Assembly (NCBI RefSeq): GCF_013317235.1
Contig: NZ_WLCM01000014.1
Span: forward strand, 76,385 to 112,632
DNA: 36,248 bases
Direction of reading: 5' to 3'
Source: Leisingera sp. ANG59
GTDB taxonomy: Bacteria > Pseudomonadota > Alphaproteobacteria > Rhodobacterales > Rhodobacteraceae
Of the stretch, positions 17,558 to 25,660 are shown piece by piece (positions within the stretch are counted from its first letter, which is position 1; each line of letters starts with the position of its first letter). The notes under the pieces are model-generated. The model was not told the DNA's origin and did not search any database. It was given only the letters and a program-made list of their open reading frames with translations. Made by a program: the position numbers and the translations under genes.

Positions 17558-18316
17558 ATGAAGATACTCGTCCCTATCAAGCGGGTAGTTGATTACAATG
17601 TTAAGGTTCGTGTTAGGGCGGACGGCAGCGGTGTCGATCTTGCAAACGTGAAAATGTCGATGAACCCGTTCGACGAGATTGCCGTCGAAGAGGCCATCCG
17701 CCTGAAAGAAGCTGGTGTCGCGACAGAAATCGTCGCCGTATCGATCGGAGTGAAGCAAGCCCAAGAGACACTGCGCACCGCGCTGGCCATGGGCGCCGAC
17801 CGTGCGATCCTGATTGTTGCCGCCGACGACGTCCACACCGACATCGAGCCGCTGGCCGTTGCCAAGCTGCTGAAAGCCGTGATCGAGGCGGAGGCGCCGG
17901 GACTGGTAATCGCGGGCAAGCAAGCCATCGACAACGACATGAATGCAACCGGCCAGATGCTGGCAGCCCTCCTGGGTTGGTCTCAGGCCACCTTCGCATC
18001 CGAAGTCAAAGTCGAAGGTGACATCGCCGTCGTGACCCGCGAGGTTGATGGCGGCCTGCAAACCATCAGCGTCAAGCTGCCGGCGATCGTGACCGCCGAC
18101 CTGCGCTTGAACGAGCCGCGCTACGCGAGCCTGCCGAACATCATGAAGGCCAAGAAAAAGCCGCTGGATGAAAAGACCGCCGCCGACTACGGCGTCGACG
18201 TCAGCCCGCGGCTGGAAGTGGTGAAAACCTCGGAACCCGCCTCGCGAAGCGCAGGCGAAATGGTGCCCGACGTCGACACGCTTGTGGCGAAACTGAAAGA
18301 TAAGGGGCTGGTGTGA
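17558..18316 (+). CDS. etfB: Electron transfer flavoprotein subunit beta
   Basis: A 252-residue ETF beta subunit beginning [19 protein letters not shown], with [16 protein letters not shown] and the AMP-binding and recognition regions ([31 protein letters not shown]). The ETF signature [21 protein letters not shown] near the C-terminus is intact. The ATG at 17558 follows AAGGAAA. With EtfA it accepts electrons from glutaryl-CoA dehydrogenase and passes them to ETF-ubiquinone oxidoreductase. It lies 11 bases after the 3-hydroxybutyryl-CoA dehydrogenase gene. Confidence 0.96.
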   Translation: MKILVPIKRVVDYNVKVRVRADGSGVDLANVKMSMNPFDEIAVEEAIRLKEAGVATEIVAVSIGVKQAQETLRTALAMGADRAILIVAADDVHTDIEPLAVAKLLKAVIEAEAPGLVIAGKQAIDNDMNATGQMLAALLGWSQATFASEVKVEGDIAVVTREVDGGLQTISVKLPAIVTADLRLNEPRYASLPNIMKAKKKPLDEKTAADYGVDVSPRLEVVKTSEPASRSAGEMVPDVDTLVAKLKDKGLV

Positions 18317-19242
18317 TGGCTGTTCTCCTTCTGGCGGAGATCAACGACGGCGCGCTGGCGCTGGATGCAACCGCCAAGGCTGTCAGCGCGGCCGGCAAGC
18401 TGGGCGACGTGACCGTGCTGGCCGTAGGCGCCAAGGCCGCAGAAGCGGGCGCCGAAGCCGCCACGATCGCGGGCGTCTCCAAGGTACTGGTGGCCGAGGA
18501 TGCGCTCTATGGCCATCGCCTGGCCGAGCCGGTTTCGGCCCTGATCGCCGGGCTGGCCGTGAGCTATAGCCACATCGTGGCTCCTGCCACCACCGACGCC
18601 AAGAACATCCTGCCGCGCGTCGCCGCGCTCTTGGACGTGATGATCCTGACCGACGTGACCGCCGTAGTCGACGCCGATACCTTCGAACGCCCGGTCTATG
18701 CCGGCAACGCGGTCCAAACGGTTAGATCGAAGGACGCCAAGAAGGTTATCACCTTCCGGACCTCAACCTTCGAGGCCGCGGGTGCGGGTGGTTTGGCCGC
18801 CGTCGAGACCGTCGCCACGGGCGCGAACCCGGGCGTATCGGAATGGGTCGAGGACAAGCTGGCCGAAAGCGACCGTCCCGAGCTGACCTCGGCCAAGGTC
18901 GTGGTGTCGGGCGGGCGCGGCGTTGGCTCGGAAGAGAACTTCGCGATCATAGAGCAGCTGGCCGACAAGCTGGGTGCCGCCGTCGGTGCAAGCCGCGCGG
19001 CCGTAGACAGCGGCTTTGCCCCAAACGACTGGCAGGTGGGCCAGACCGGCAAGGTCGTCGCCCCCGAACTTTACATCGCCGTCGGCATCTCGGGCGCGAT
19101 CCAACACCTCGCTGGCATGAAAGACAGCAAGGTCATCGTCGCCATCAACAAGGACGAAGAGGCGCCCATCTTTCAGGTGGCCGACTACGGGCTTGTGGCA
19201 GACCTATTTGAGTCCGTGCCAGAACTTGTGGAAAAGATCTAG
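18316..19242 (+). CDS. etfA: Electron transfer flavoprotein subunit alpha
   Basis: A 308-residue ETF alpha subunit. The C-terminal FAD domain is complete: [68 protein letters not shown] and [20 protein letters not shown]. It binds the ETF flavin and works with EtfB encoded immediately upstream; the stop and start share one base (TGATG). A second copy of etfAB elsewhere in the genome is likely, so this pair may be dedicated to the glutarate module. It is followed by a strong hairpin about 100 bases downstream. Confidence 0.96.
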   Translation: MAVLLLAEINDGALALDATAKAVSAAGKLGDVTVLAVGAKAAEAGAEAATIAGVSKVLVAEDALYGHRLAEPVSALIAGLAVSYSHIVAPATTDAKNILPRVAALLDVMILTDVTAVVDADTFERPVYAGNAVQTVRSKDAKKVITFRTSTFEAAGAGGLAAVETVATGANPGVSEWVEDKLAESDRPELTSAKVVVSGGRGVGSEENFAIIEQLADKLGAAVGASRAAVDSGFAPNDWQVGQTGKVVAPELYIAVGISGAIQHLAGMKDSKVIVAINKDEEAPIFQVADYGLVADLFESVPELVEKI

Positions 19243-19342
19243 CCTTACCAAGATTTCAAATAATATCTAAACCCGGCTTTCGATAGGAATTTGATTTCTC
19301 GTCATAATTCGTCCTCCAAAACCTCCCGGTGGGCGAATTCCT

Positions 19343-19377
19343 GGCGGCGCCGGGTCTCCCGGTGCCGCCTCCTTTTC
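19343..19377 (+). terminator. Intrinsic terminator downstream of etfA
   Basis: GGCGGCGCCGGG and CCCGGTGCCGCC form a 12-base-pair stem with one G-U pair around a TCT loop, followed by TCCTTTT. It lies 100 bases after the etfA stop and probably ends the gcdH-to-etfA transcript. The rest of the spacer (19243-19472) shows no gene. Confidence 0.7.
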
Positions 19378-19472
19378 CAGCGAGGCGTAGGGAACCCAGC
19401 AAAGAACCGCACGCGACACTAACTCGCACAATTCGAGTGGCTACCGTAGTCGGCACAGAAAGGCAGGTACCG

Positions 19473-19721
19473 ATGGATACCAGACAGGACGAAGGCACAG
19501 CGATTGCCCGTTTGGTCGGTGGCTCCTCGAGTCGGACTGTCGGCTGGGTTTATCTCTGGAACACATTCGAGCTTGGCGTGCTTTGGCTGCGCCGCGATCT
19601 GGCACCCGAACGCATCGAACCGCCCTTGAGTCCAGAGGTTCTCGCGAGGGCCAAGTCCGTTACAACCGACGAAATCACGGCGATTCTTGATAGACTTGCC
19701 CCAGGTGGCACACCCAAATAG
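19473..19721 (+). CDS. Hypothetical small protein
   Basis: An 82-residue protein that I do not recognise. It has no signal peptide or clear membrane helix; the middle has an aromatic stretch VGWVYLWNTFELGVLWLRRD and the C-terminal part looks helical (PEVLARAKSVTTDEITAILDRLAP). The ATG at 19473 follows AAAGGCAGG at suitable spacing, which is the main support. It lies between the etf terminator and the T4SS-associated genes, and could belong to either region. Codon use looks ordinary for the window. It may not be expressed. Confidence 0.5.
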   Translation: MDTRQDEGTAIARLVGGSSSRTVGWVYLWNTFELGVLWLRRDLAPERIEPPLSPEVLARAKSVTTDEITAILDRLAPGGTPK

Positions 19722-19753
19722 ATTGAGGATGTCGGACGTCAGACTCAACCATT

Positions 19754-19793
19754 CATTGCTATATTTCGAGTGACATTGCTATATTATTGGTGA
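19754..19793 (+). promoter_or_regulatory. Promoter with two tandem 20-base repeats
   Basis: Two copies of CATTGCTATATT, at 19754 and 19774, repeat at exactly 20 bases, and both units end GTGA. Within them TTGCTA (19756) and TATATT (19780) are spaced 18 bases and fit a sigma-70 promoter. The block precedes the secreted-protein gene starting at 19831. Repeats spaced by two helical turns suggest a regulator binding one face of the DNA. Confidence 0.5.
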
Positions 19794-19830
19794 ATGATGC
19801 GGGAAACCTCCATCATGATGGACTCCACCC

Positions 19831-20577
19831 ATGCTTCGCTCAACCGCCCGCTTCATTGCCGTCGCCGCCATCGGCGCTCTCCCGATCCTTGGCGGCGCGA
19901 ACCACGCTTCTGCGCAATCCTACCCGATCGATTGCGCGATCCTGCTGTGCCTGTCCGGCGGGTGGCCGGCCTCCGCTCCATGCGCGCGCGCGCGCGCCGA
20001 GTTCATCCGGCGGATCACACCCTGGCCCGTTGAACCGCCTCTACAGATCTGGCGCTGCCCGATGGGCGCGTCGTTTCATCCAAAGGGTTACGGCGACCAC
20101 AGCGGTCGTATCTACGACATCCTGTTTGACGCTGCCCCCCTGCCCCAAAGCCTTGCCGTAGGCCGGAGGCGAACCGGGACTGAGCCCACACCAACGGTGC
20201 TTTCTCTGAAGCCGGATCGAGATGCCAAGCTGCCGAAAGGGCTCCCGCTGCACCTGGTACAGGACCGGGCGGACATCGATATCAGCGGACCCGAATTCAA
20301 TTTCGTGCGCTCGATCCGAGTCTATGACGTGCGATACGCCCGACAGCATGAATCCGGCCGCGATGGGGATTGCAGTCGAACCGCGACGGTCCGCCTCGGA
20401 ACCTACGGGGTGCAGGGCGATTTCGCCTGGACCACGTCCTCTCTAGCGGACCTGCCCGACGCCCACGTGGGGCTTGAACGATGGGGCGAGCATTGCCCGG
20501 GCATCTTTCATCGGTCGGTGTTCGTCGACTGGCGCGACTACGAGGGCAACTATGGATATGAACAGGTGAATTACTAA
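19831..20577 (+). CDS. Secreted hypothetical protein of the T4SS locus
   Basis: A 248-residue protein of unknown function with a clear signal peptide (MLRSTARFIAVAAIGALPIL, cleaved near NHASAQS). The mature part starts SYPIDCAILLCLSGGWPAS and has scattered cysteines that could form disulphides, then PWPVEPPLQIWRCPM and a largely polar remainder rich in tyrosine and tryptophan. It is likely periplasmic. It is placed at the head of the conjugation region, downstream of a tandem-repeat promoter, so a link with the transfer apparatus is plausible but unproven. A 26-base GCGC-rich stretch near 19981-20000 encodes CARARAE and could be a slippage site. Confidence 0.75.
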   Translation: MLRSTARFIAVAAIGALPILGGANHASAQSYPIDCAILLCLSGGWPASAPCARARAEFIRRITPWPVEPPLQIWRCPMGASFHPKGYGDHSGRIYDILFDAAPLPQSLAVGRRRTGTEPTPTVLSLKPDRDAKLPKGLPLHLVQDRADIDISGPEFNFVRSIRVYDVRYARQHESGRDGDCSRTATVRLGTYGVQGDFAWTTSSLADLPDAHVGLERWGEHCPGIFHRSVFVDWRDYEGNYGYEQVNY

Positions 20578-20817
20578 GTGCCAGTTCCTGTCCGCACGTC
20601 CCGTGAGAATGCAAGAAGCGACTGTTCGACGTGATCCTGCCCCTCCTGACGGAGCCGTTGGTGTCCTTGCGTCGCCAATCGCGGACAGAACCCGTACAAT
20701 ACTATAATAATGTCTCCTGAGCACGCCGCGAGTTTGCCGCCCCGACAGTTCTTTGCCCGTGATGCCTCTGCCGCAAGCATTGTGCCAACGCCCATCGACT
20801 GAGGCCCTTTTCATCCT

Positions 20818-21075
20818 TCAGATCCTATGATCCGGCTCCGTCGCCGCCTTGGCCGCCGCCAGTAGCGTAACCGCATCGATCTGCAGAGCGCGCGCGAGCA
20901 CGATCAACTCAACCACGTCGACCCTACGCTCTCCGCTCTCCAGACGAGCGACGAAGGACTGGTGGCATCTGAGACGCAAAGCGAGCTCGGCCTGCGTCAT
21001 ACCAGCCGCCTTCCGCGCCGCAATCAAAGCGTCGCGAAGTGCCTCATGTCCCGAACTCCTGATCGTTTTCGCCAC
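20818..21075 (-). CDS. XRE-family helix-turn-helix regulator
   Basis: An 85-residue DNA-binding protein of the Cro/C1 type. The HTH occupies about residues 13-66: [20 protein letters not shown] then [20 protein letters not shown], with the usual MTQAELA and ARLESGERR elements. It begins with GTG at 21075, preceded by AAGAGG at ten bases. Two perfect inverted repeats lie just upstream, one enclosing the ribosome site and one covering a TATAAA box, which points to autoregulation. It lies next to the T4SS genes and may control transfer. Confidence 0.88.
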   Translation of the reverse strand: MAKTIRSSGHEALRDALIAARKAAGMTQAELALRLRCHQSFVARLESGERRVDVVELIVLARALQIDAVTLLAAAKAATEPDHRI

Positions 21076-21076
21076 G

Positions 21077-21097
21077 TGTCACAAACCTCTTGTGACA
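21077..21097. promoter_or_regulatory. Inverted repeat enclosing the XRE ribosome site
   Basis: TGTCACAA and TTGTGACA are a perfect eight-base inverted repeat with a five-base spacer. On the minus strand the spacer is GAGGT, the core of the XRE gene's ribosome-binding site. It could be an operator for the XRE protein, an mRNA hairpin that displays the ribosome site, or both. Confidence 0.6.
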
Positions 21098-21101
21098 GGG
21101 C

Positions 21102-21120
21102 TAATCTACTTTATAGATTA
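21102..21120. promoter_or_regulatory. Inverted repeat over the XRE promoter -10 region
   Basis: TAATCTA and TAGATTA are a perfect seven-base inverted repeat with a five-base spacer. On the minus strand TATAAA at 21115-21110 makes a good -10 element within it, giving a leader of about 28 bases before the XRE GTG. The spacer length equals that of the neighbouring repeat, although the half-sites differ. Confidence 0.55.
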
Positions 21121-21231
21121 TCTAAAAAGTGGATAACGGGCGTTTACGTGATGATAGAGATTCCGAATTGCACGCCGCCGATACGGCCGGATGTCAAAAG
21201 ACGACGCCCCTTAGGAAAGATCACGGTCACA

Positions 21232-21552
21232 TCACTCGCCCATCAATTCCAGGAAACGCCCGTAGTCCTGGCTCACCTCCCGCGCCTCTTCGAACGCCCG
21301 GGCGCGCTCCTCCTCAAGGCACCGAAAATAGCTCTGGATGTCCCGGATGTAGACTTCAAAGTCGCTGCGGATGAGGTCAGCATAGTCCCGCGCGGCTTCG
21401 AAATCGCTCGGCACGAAGGGCCTGGGCGGCGGCAAACAGGACGCGGCGGAGACTTCGCCCGGCAAACCCGTGACCAGAAGTATAGCTTGTGCCACGGCCG
21501 ACGCGCACAACCTGAGGGCGTCTAAATCCCTTATTTTCTTGATCAAATGCAT
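21232..21552 (-). CDS. Secreted hypothetical protein of the T4SS locus
   Basis: A 106-residue protein of unknown function. Residues 1-36 look like a signal peptide with a long n-region (hydrophobic AVAQAILLVTGLPGEVSAAS). The mature part begins CLPPPRPFVPSDFEAARDYA and is mostly an amphipathic, charged helix (DLIRSDFEVYIRDIQSYFRC then LEEERARAFEEAREVSQDYG), with two cysteines. It is likely periplasmic. It is divergent from the gene at 21697 that opens the vir operon, so the two may share a control region. No catalytic motif is visible. Confidence 0.7.
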   Translation of the reverse strand: MHLIKKIRDLDALRLCASAVAQAILLVTGLPGEVSAASCLPPPRPFVPSDFEAARDYADLIRSDFEVYIRDIQSYFRCLEEERARAFEEAREVSQDYGRFLELMGE

Positions 21553-21587
21553 GGGAACCGTCTATTCGTTAATTGAGCAAGAATCCG

Positions 21588-21629
21588 CTTGTCGCATCAA
21601 AAGTTTATCTTGTGCGTCAATACTATATC
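21588..21629 (+). promoter_or_regulatory. Direct repeats and -10-like box upstream of the vir operon
   Basis: CTTGTCGCATCAA (21588) and CTTGTGCGTCAA (21609) are near-copies spaced 21 bases, followed by TATATC at 21624. No good -35 box is placed correctly, as might be expected for an activator-dependent promoter. This region separates the divergent gene at 21552 from the operon start at 21697. Tentative. Confidence 0.3.
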
Positions 21630-21696
21630 ATCGTATGACTTGGTTTCAACACCGGAAACCTGGTCATTCGCCCTATTGGAGATCGTGATCCGGGTG

Positions 21697-22053
21697 ATGG
21701 ACCTAGAAAAAGAAGCCCCTAATGTGGTCACCGAACCCAGATTCCGCGATCTGGTCGCCAGCGGCTATCGCGTCGAAGTTGTCTGCAAGGAGGACGCCTT
21801 CAAGAAAGGCCCCAACTGGCACGGGGTGTGGATTCTGCGGGCGGTCAGCGACGAAGGCGTCGAAAAACTCCTGGTTACGGCCCGGACCCGGACCTCGCGC
21901 AACGATATCAAGATCCGCGAGATCAGGACCGTCACCGGCGTCATCTCCTTCCTGCAGGGCATCGGCTTCTCCCATGCCGACATCCCGCTCGAGGAAGGCA
22001 AGCGGACGGTCCAGAAGCTCTCCGGCGAGGAGATCGCCGCCAGCCGGGGCTAG
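21697..22053 (+). CDS. Conserved-looking hypothetical protein heading the vir operon
   Basis: A 118-residue cytoplasmic protein with no signal peptide or membrane helix. It contains [20 protein letters not shown] and [12 protein letters not shown], then [20 protein letters not shown], a likely alpha/beta fold. I do not recognise a named family. The ATG at 21697 is chosen because the sequence from there looks protein-like. A GTG at 21685, four codons upstream and close to GGAG, and an ATG at 21589 open the same frame. The transglycosylase gene probably begins inside its 3' end in another frame, implying coupling. Its role in transfer, if any, is unknown. Confidence 0.7.
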   Translation: MDLEKEAPNVVTEPRFRDLVASGYRVEVVCKEDAFKKGPNWHGVWILRAVSDEGVEKLLVTARTRTSRNDIKIREIRTVTGVISFLQGIGFSHADIPLEEGKRTVQKLSGEEIAASRG

Positions 22054-22717
22054 CGCCCTCCTTCTTGCCTTCCTGAGCTTTCCGGCGTCAGCCGAGATGG
22101 TGCTGGTGATGGGGCGCGACGGATCGCTCTCCCCGTCGGCCGCGCAATCCGGCTTCGCCCGCACCTATAATGACGGGATCGGACAAGAACCTGCTTCGGA
22201 CGGGCTGCGTATCTTTGGTGAGGGCAAGGATGCTGCGGAGAACGATAAGTTCCGGATCGCGGCTATCGCACCGAATGCGCCCGCGCCTCGCCCGGACATC
22301 CTCGCGGCGATCCAGGACACCGGCCTGCGCTATGCCGGCCACCCGGGTCTTCGCGCGGCGGACATCACCGTCACCGACTGGCTCAATCTCTATCGCGCCA
22401 ATATCGAGATCGAGAGCGCCTACGACCCGCGCGCCGTCTCCCGTGTCGGGGCGATCGGGCTCGGGCAGCTCATGCCGGACACGGCCCGCGCGCTCGGCGT
22501 CGATCCCCATGACTGGCGGCAGAATCTCGACGGATCGGCCCGTTATCTCGCCTTGATGCTGGCCGAGTTTGGCGACGCGCGCCTCGCGCTCGCCGCCTAC
22601 AATGCCGGGCCCGACGCCGTGCGCGAGTATTCCGGCATTCCACCGTTTCGAGAAACCCAAAACCACGTCCAGCGGGTGCTGGCCGTCTTCAACCGGCTGG
22701 AAGGAGCGTCCCCATGA
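21974..22717 (+). CDS. virB1: Lytic transglycosylase, VirB1-like
   Basis: A goose-lysozyme/SLT-fold murein transglycosylase that opens peptidoglycan for T4SS assembly. The SLT domain occupies the C-terminal half: [20 protein letters not shown] with the catalytic glutamate in [17 protein letters not shown], and [21 protein letters not shown] hydrophobic segment [14 protein letters not shown] just before MVLVM is a signal peptide. To include it, the start must be upstream; the only ATG in frame is at 21974, giving a long arginine-rich n-region and an 80-base overlap with the previous gene. An ATG at 22097 would lack export. No ribosome site decides between them. It overlaps virB2 by ATGA. Confidence 0.85.
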   Translation: MPTSRSRKASGRSRSSPARRSPPAGASALLLAFLSFPASAEMVLVMGRDGSLSPSAAQSGFARTYNDGIGQEPASDGLRIFGEGKDAAENDKFRIAAIAPNAPAPRPDILAAIQDTGLRYAGHPGLRAADITVTDWLNLYRANIEIESAYDPRAVSRVGAIGLGQLMPDTARALGVDPHDWRQNLDGSARYLALMLAEFGDARLALAAYNAGPDAVREYSGIPPFRETQNHVQRVLAVFNRLEGASP

Positions 22718-23004
22718 AGCCATTGACGAAACCCCTGATCACCCTTGCCGCTCTCCTCATCGTTGCGGCAGAGCCGGCCCTGGCCCAGAGCATCGACCTC
22801 TCCCCGATTCAGAGCTTGCTTCAGGGCATCGTGGACGCGCTGACCGGGCCGCTTGGCGTCGTCATCGCCACCCTCGCGGTCCTCGGCGTGTTCCTCAGCT
22901 GGTTCTTCAACATCATCGATCTGCGCCAAGCCCTCTGGGTGCTGGTGGGCATCGCGGGTGTTGCCGCCGCGCCGACCATCGTTGCCGCCGTCTTCGGGTC
23001 GTGA
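22714..23004 (+). CDS. virB2: TrbC/VirB2-family major pilin
   Basis: A 96-residue pilin precursor. The signal peptide is residues 1-24 ([20 protein letters not shown] then PALAQ), followed by a short extracellular-type segment, two hydrophobic helices ([20 protein letters not shown] and [20 protein letters not shown]) and a central loop NIIDLRQ. Length and layout are typical of VirB2. It forms the T4SS pilus. It overlaps the transglycosylase stop by four bases. Confidence 0.92.
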   Translation: MKPLTKPLITLAALLIVAAEPALAQSIDLSPIQSLLQGIVDALTGPLGVVIATLAVLGVFLSWFFNIIDLRQALWVLVGIAGVAAAPTIVAAVFGS

Positions 23005-23016
23005 GAGGAGGCGAAC

Positions 23017-23295
23017 GTGGCCGAACGATCGCCGCTCTTTCTGGGCCTCGTACGCCCGCCCAAGCTCCTCGGCCTGCCGATCATGTATGCCATGGTCTGG
23101 CTCTTCGGGTCGGTGCTGCTCTTCGTGTGGGTGCAGCACTTGGCTGTCCTGGGCATCGCCGCGATCCTCTATCCGGTCCTCTGGAAGGCGGCTGACTGGG
23201 ATCCCCGCTTCATCGACGTGATGATGACCGCGCTCCAGGAGACCCCGCCGACACGGAACCGGTCCATCCACGGGGGCGACAGCTATGCGCCATAG
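23017..23295 (+). CDS. virB3: VirB3-family inner-membrane protein
   Basis: A 92-residue protein of the VirB3/TrbD family. The N-terminus reads PLFLGLVRPPKLLGLPIMYA, with two hydrophobic helices near 22-40 and 42-56 and a charged C-terminal tail (WKAADWDPRFIDVMMTALQE). It works next to the VirB4 ATPase in the inner membrane complex. It is preceded by GAGAGGAGG, and its end overlaps the virB4 start by 11 bases. Confidence 0.92.
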   Translation: MAERSPLFLGLVRPPKLLGLPIMYAMVWLFGSVLLFVWVQHLAVLGIAAILYPVLWKAADWDPRFIDVMMTALQETPPTRNRSIHGGDSYAP

Positions 23296-25660
23296 TAAAG
23301 CCCTGGACGAGACCGTCGATGAACGCACCCTCATGCCCGACTGGTATGCCCGCGAGAAGCGCCTCGCGCATATGCTGCCCTATGTCAGCCTCGTCGATGA
23401 CCAGACGGTCCGGACCCGGGTCAACGAACTCTTCCAATGCATCCGCCTGAGCGGGGTGAACAGCTACACCACTGACGATACCTACCTCGACAAGGTCACG
23501 GCGCTCTTCGCCCGGATCATCGCGCAGCTCGGGCCGGAGTTCAGCTACTACGTGCACAAGGTCTCGAAGTCGATCACCCCGGACCTGCTCCCGGTTCAGG
23601 GTGACGGCTTCGCGGCGGCGGTGGATGATGTCTGGCGCGCAAAGCTGGCCTCGGCAGGTCTCCGGGACAAGACCCTCACACTCACAATCATCCACCGCCC
23701 GCCGCCCAGGAGCTTTCTTGGATTCGTGAACCGTTCCGCGCCGGAGCGATTCAAGGAAGAAACGGCCAAACGGGTCCGGCGGCTCAAAGAGGCAGTCGGG
23801 GCCTTCACCTCCGGCCTTGCAGAACTCAAGCCCCGTCTCCTTTCGGCGGCCTCTGGCGAGTTGGTTGGGTTCCTCGGCGCGCTCAACACCGGCCGCGAAC
23901 TGCCGCTTTACCCCGCCAACCGCTACGGGTTCCTCGCCTACAACGTTGCCAACACGCGGGTGACGTTTCTGGAGGATCACTTCGAGCTTTCAGATGGAGT
24001 GGTCGGCCACCGCTTCGGCAAAAGCTTCACCATCGGCGAATATGCTGAAGGCACCACCTGCACCATGTTCGACATGCTCAACCTGCCGGTCGACATGATC
24101 GTCACCCATTCCTTTACACCGATCAATTCGAACCTGATGGCGGGCCGGATCAAACGTCAGAAGCGCCAGATGCAGGCCTCCCAGGATGCCGCCCTCTCGC
24201 TCCTCGAGGCGCTCGACATCGCCCATGACGATCTCGAGGCCAAGCGGCAGAGCTTCGGCGAGCACCATATGGTGGTGACGGTGTTCTCGGGCAGTCTCGA
24301 CGAGCTCCAGACCCTCGGGGCCGAGATCGTCAACGCCGCCGCGGCCGAGGGCATAAAGATGATCGGCGAGCGGATGGCGGCGAAATCGCACTATTTTAGC
24401 CAGCATCCGGGCAACCAGCCGAAACGGGTCCGGGCCAGCGCCGTCACCAACCGCAACTTCGCGGATTTCGCGGCGCTGCATCGCACTCAGCTCGGCAAGG
24501 AAAAACACCAGTTGCCCTGGGGACAGGAGATCACACTCTTCCCGACCCCGGAACAGAGCGCCTATCGCTTCTCATACCACGAACAGGGCAGCCCAGACAA
24601 AGAACCCACCAGCGGCCACACCCTCATACTCGGGCGTCCCGGCTCCGGTAAGTCGGTCCTCTCGGCCTTCCTGTTGACGCAGGCCCGGCGGGTGGGTGCG
24701 CGCGTCTTCGTCTTCGACTACCGGCTCGGCATGGAGATGGCGGTTCGTGCCAATGGCGGGCGCTACGCTTCGATCAAGGCCGGGCAGGCGACCGGTCTCA
24801 ACCCGCTCTGGACCGAGATCGACGCCCGCGGCACGGCCTGGCTCTCGGACTGGCTGGGATCGCTTCTTCATCGATCCGACAAACCGCTCACTCCGGCCCA
24901 GACCAACCGCATCCAGGAGGTGGTCCGCCAGAACGCCACCGCGACCGACCCCGCCTTGCGGAACTGGCGGGATTTCGCGTCGCTCTTCGTCTCCACCGAT
25001 GACAATGGCGACCTGCACCAACGGCTGCTGGAATGGACGGAGGACGGTCGCTACGGCTGGATCTTCGGCCAGAGCCTCGAGGACACCTTCTCGCTCGAAG
25101 GCGATGTCGTGGGGTTCGACCTGACGGGCATTCTCGACAGCGAGAGCGAGAGGGAACGCATGGCGGTCCTCTCCTATCTCTTCCGCCGGATCGAGCGGGA
25201 GATCGAGGACCGGCGACCCACGATCATCGTCATCGACGAGGCCTGGAAGGCGCTCGACAATCCATACTTCGCCGAGCGTCTGTCGAACTGGCTGGTGACC
25301 GCCCGGAAGCAGAACACGGTCGCGGTGATGATGACGCAATACGCGAGCCAGTTAGAGCGCACGCGGACCGGCAAGACCATCGTAGAGGCGGTGCCGACGC
25401 AGATCCTGCTCCCGAACATCCGGGCTCATGCGTCCGACTACGCGATGCTGAACCTCTTCGAGAAGGAGCTCGACGTGCTTTTGAACACCGGCAGCGACAG
25501 CCGCCTCGCGCTCATCCGCGACGACAGCGGCTCCGTGGTGGTCGACGCCGACCTCTCGGCGCTCGGCCCCCTCCTGACCATCCTCGGCGGCATGGAGAAG
25601 GGCGAGGCCCTCGTCGGAGCCGACTACCGCGACCGGCCGGATTTCTGGAGGCTCTCATGA
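23285..25660 (+). CDS. virB4: VirB4-family T4SS ATPase
   Basis: A 791-residue cytoplasmic-face ATPase that drives pilus assembly and substrate movement. The N-terminal CagE/TrbE domain occupies about 1-420. Walker A is GRPGSGKS at 450-457 and Walker B is IIVIDEAW with D651-E652. Further conserved parts are GRYGWIFG, ARKQNTVAVMMTQYASQLER and VEAVPTQILLPN. Length is normal for VirB4. The stop is overlapped by the small lipoprotein start (ATGA), so translation of the two is probably coupled. Confidence 0.96.
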   Translation: MRHSKALDETVDERTLMPDWYAREKRLAHMLPYVSLVDDQTVRTRVNELFQCIRLSGVNSYTTDDTYLDKVTALFARIIAQLGPEFSYYVHKVSKSITPDLLPVQGDGFAAAVDDVWRAKLASAGLRDKTLTLTIIHRPPPRSFLGFVNRSAPERFKEETAKRVRRLKEAVGAFTSGLAELKPRLLSAASGELVGFLGALNTGRELPLYPANRYGFLAYNVANTRVTFLEDHFELSDGVVGHRFGKSFTIGEYAEGTTCTMFDMLNLPVDMIVTHSFTPINSNLMAGRIKRQKRQMQASQDAALSLLEALDIAHDDLEAKRQSFGEHHMVVTVFSGSLDELQTLGAEIVNAAAAEGIKMIGERMAAKSHYFSQHPGNQPKRVRASAVTNRNFADFAALHRTQLGKEKHQLPWGQEITLFPTPEQSAYRFSYHEQGSPDKEPTSGHTLILGRPGSGKSVLSAFLLTQARRVGARVFVFDYRLGMEMAVRANGGRYASIKAGQATGLNPLWTEIDARGTAWLSDWLGSLLHRSDKPLTPAQTNRIQEVVRQNATATDPALRNWRDFASLFVSTDDNGDLHQRLLEWTEDGRYGWIFGQSLEDTFSLEGDVVGFDLTGILDSESERERMAVLSYLFRRIEREIEDRRPTIIVIDEAWKALDNPYFAERLSNWLVTARKQNTVAVMMTQYASQLERTRTGKTIVEAVPTQILLPNIRAHASDYAMLNLFEKELDVLLNTGSDSRLALIRDDSGSVVVDADLSALGPLLTILGGMEKGEALVGADYRDRPDFWRLS

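Noticed and set aside
19981-20000. Alternating GCGC tract in the secreted-protein gene, considered as a frameshift or Z-DNA element
   Set aside because: The reading frame continues through it into conserved-looking sequence, so there is no sign of disruption. The tract is too short for a structural claim.
20703-20708. Perfect TATAAT box in the spacer after the secreted-protein gene
   Set aside because: No -35 box is correctly placed and no plus-strand gene or terminator-like hairpin follows, so neither a promoter nor a small RNA can be supported.
20443-20814. Minus-strand open frame across the 20578-20817 spacer
   Set aside because: The translation is arginine-rich and resembles no protein, it overlaps the secreted-protein gene, and no ribosome site precedes it.
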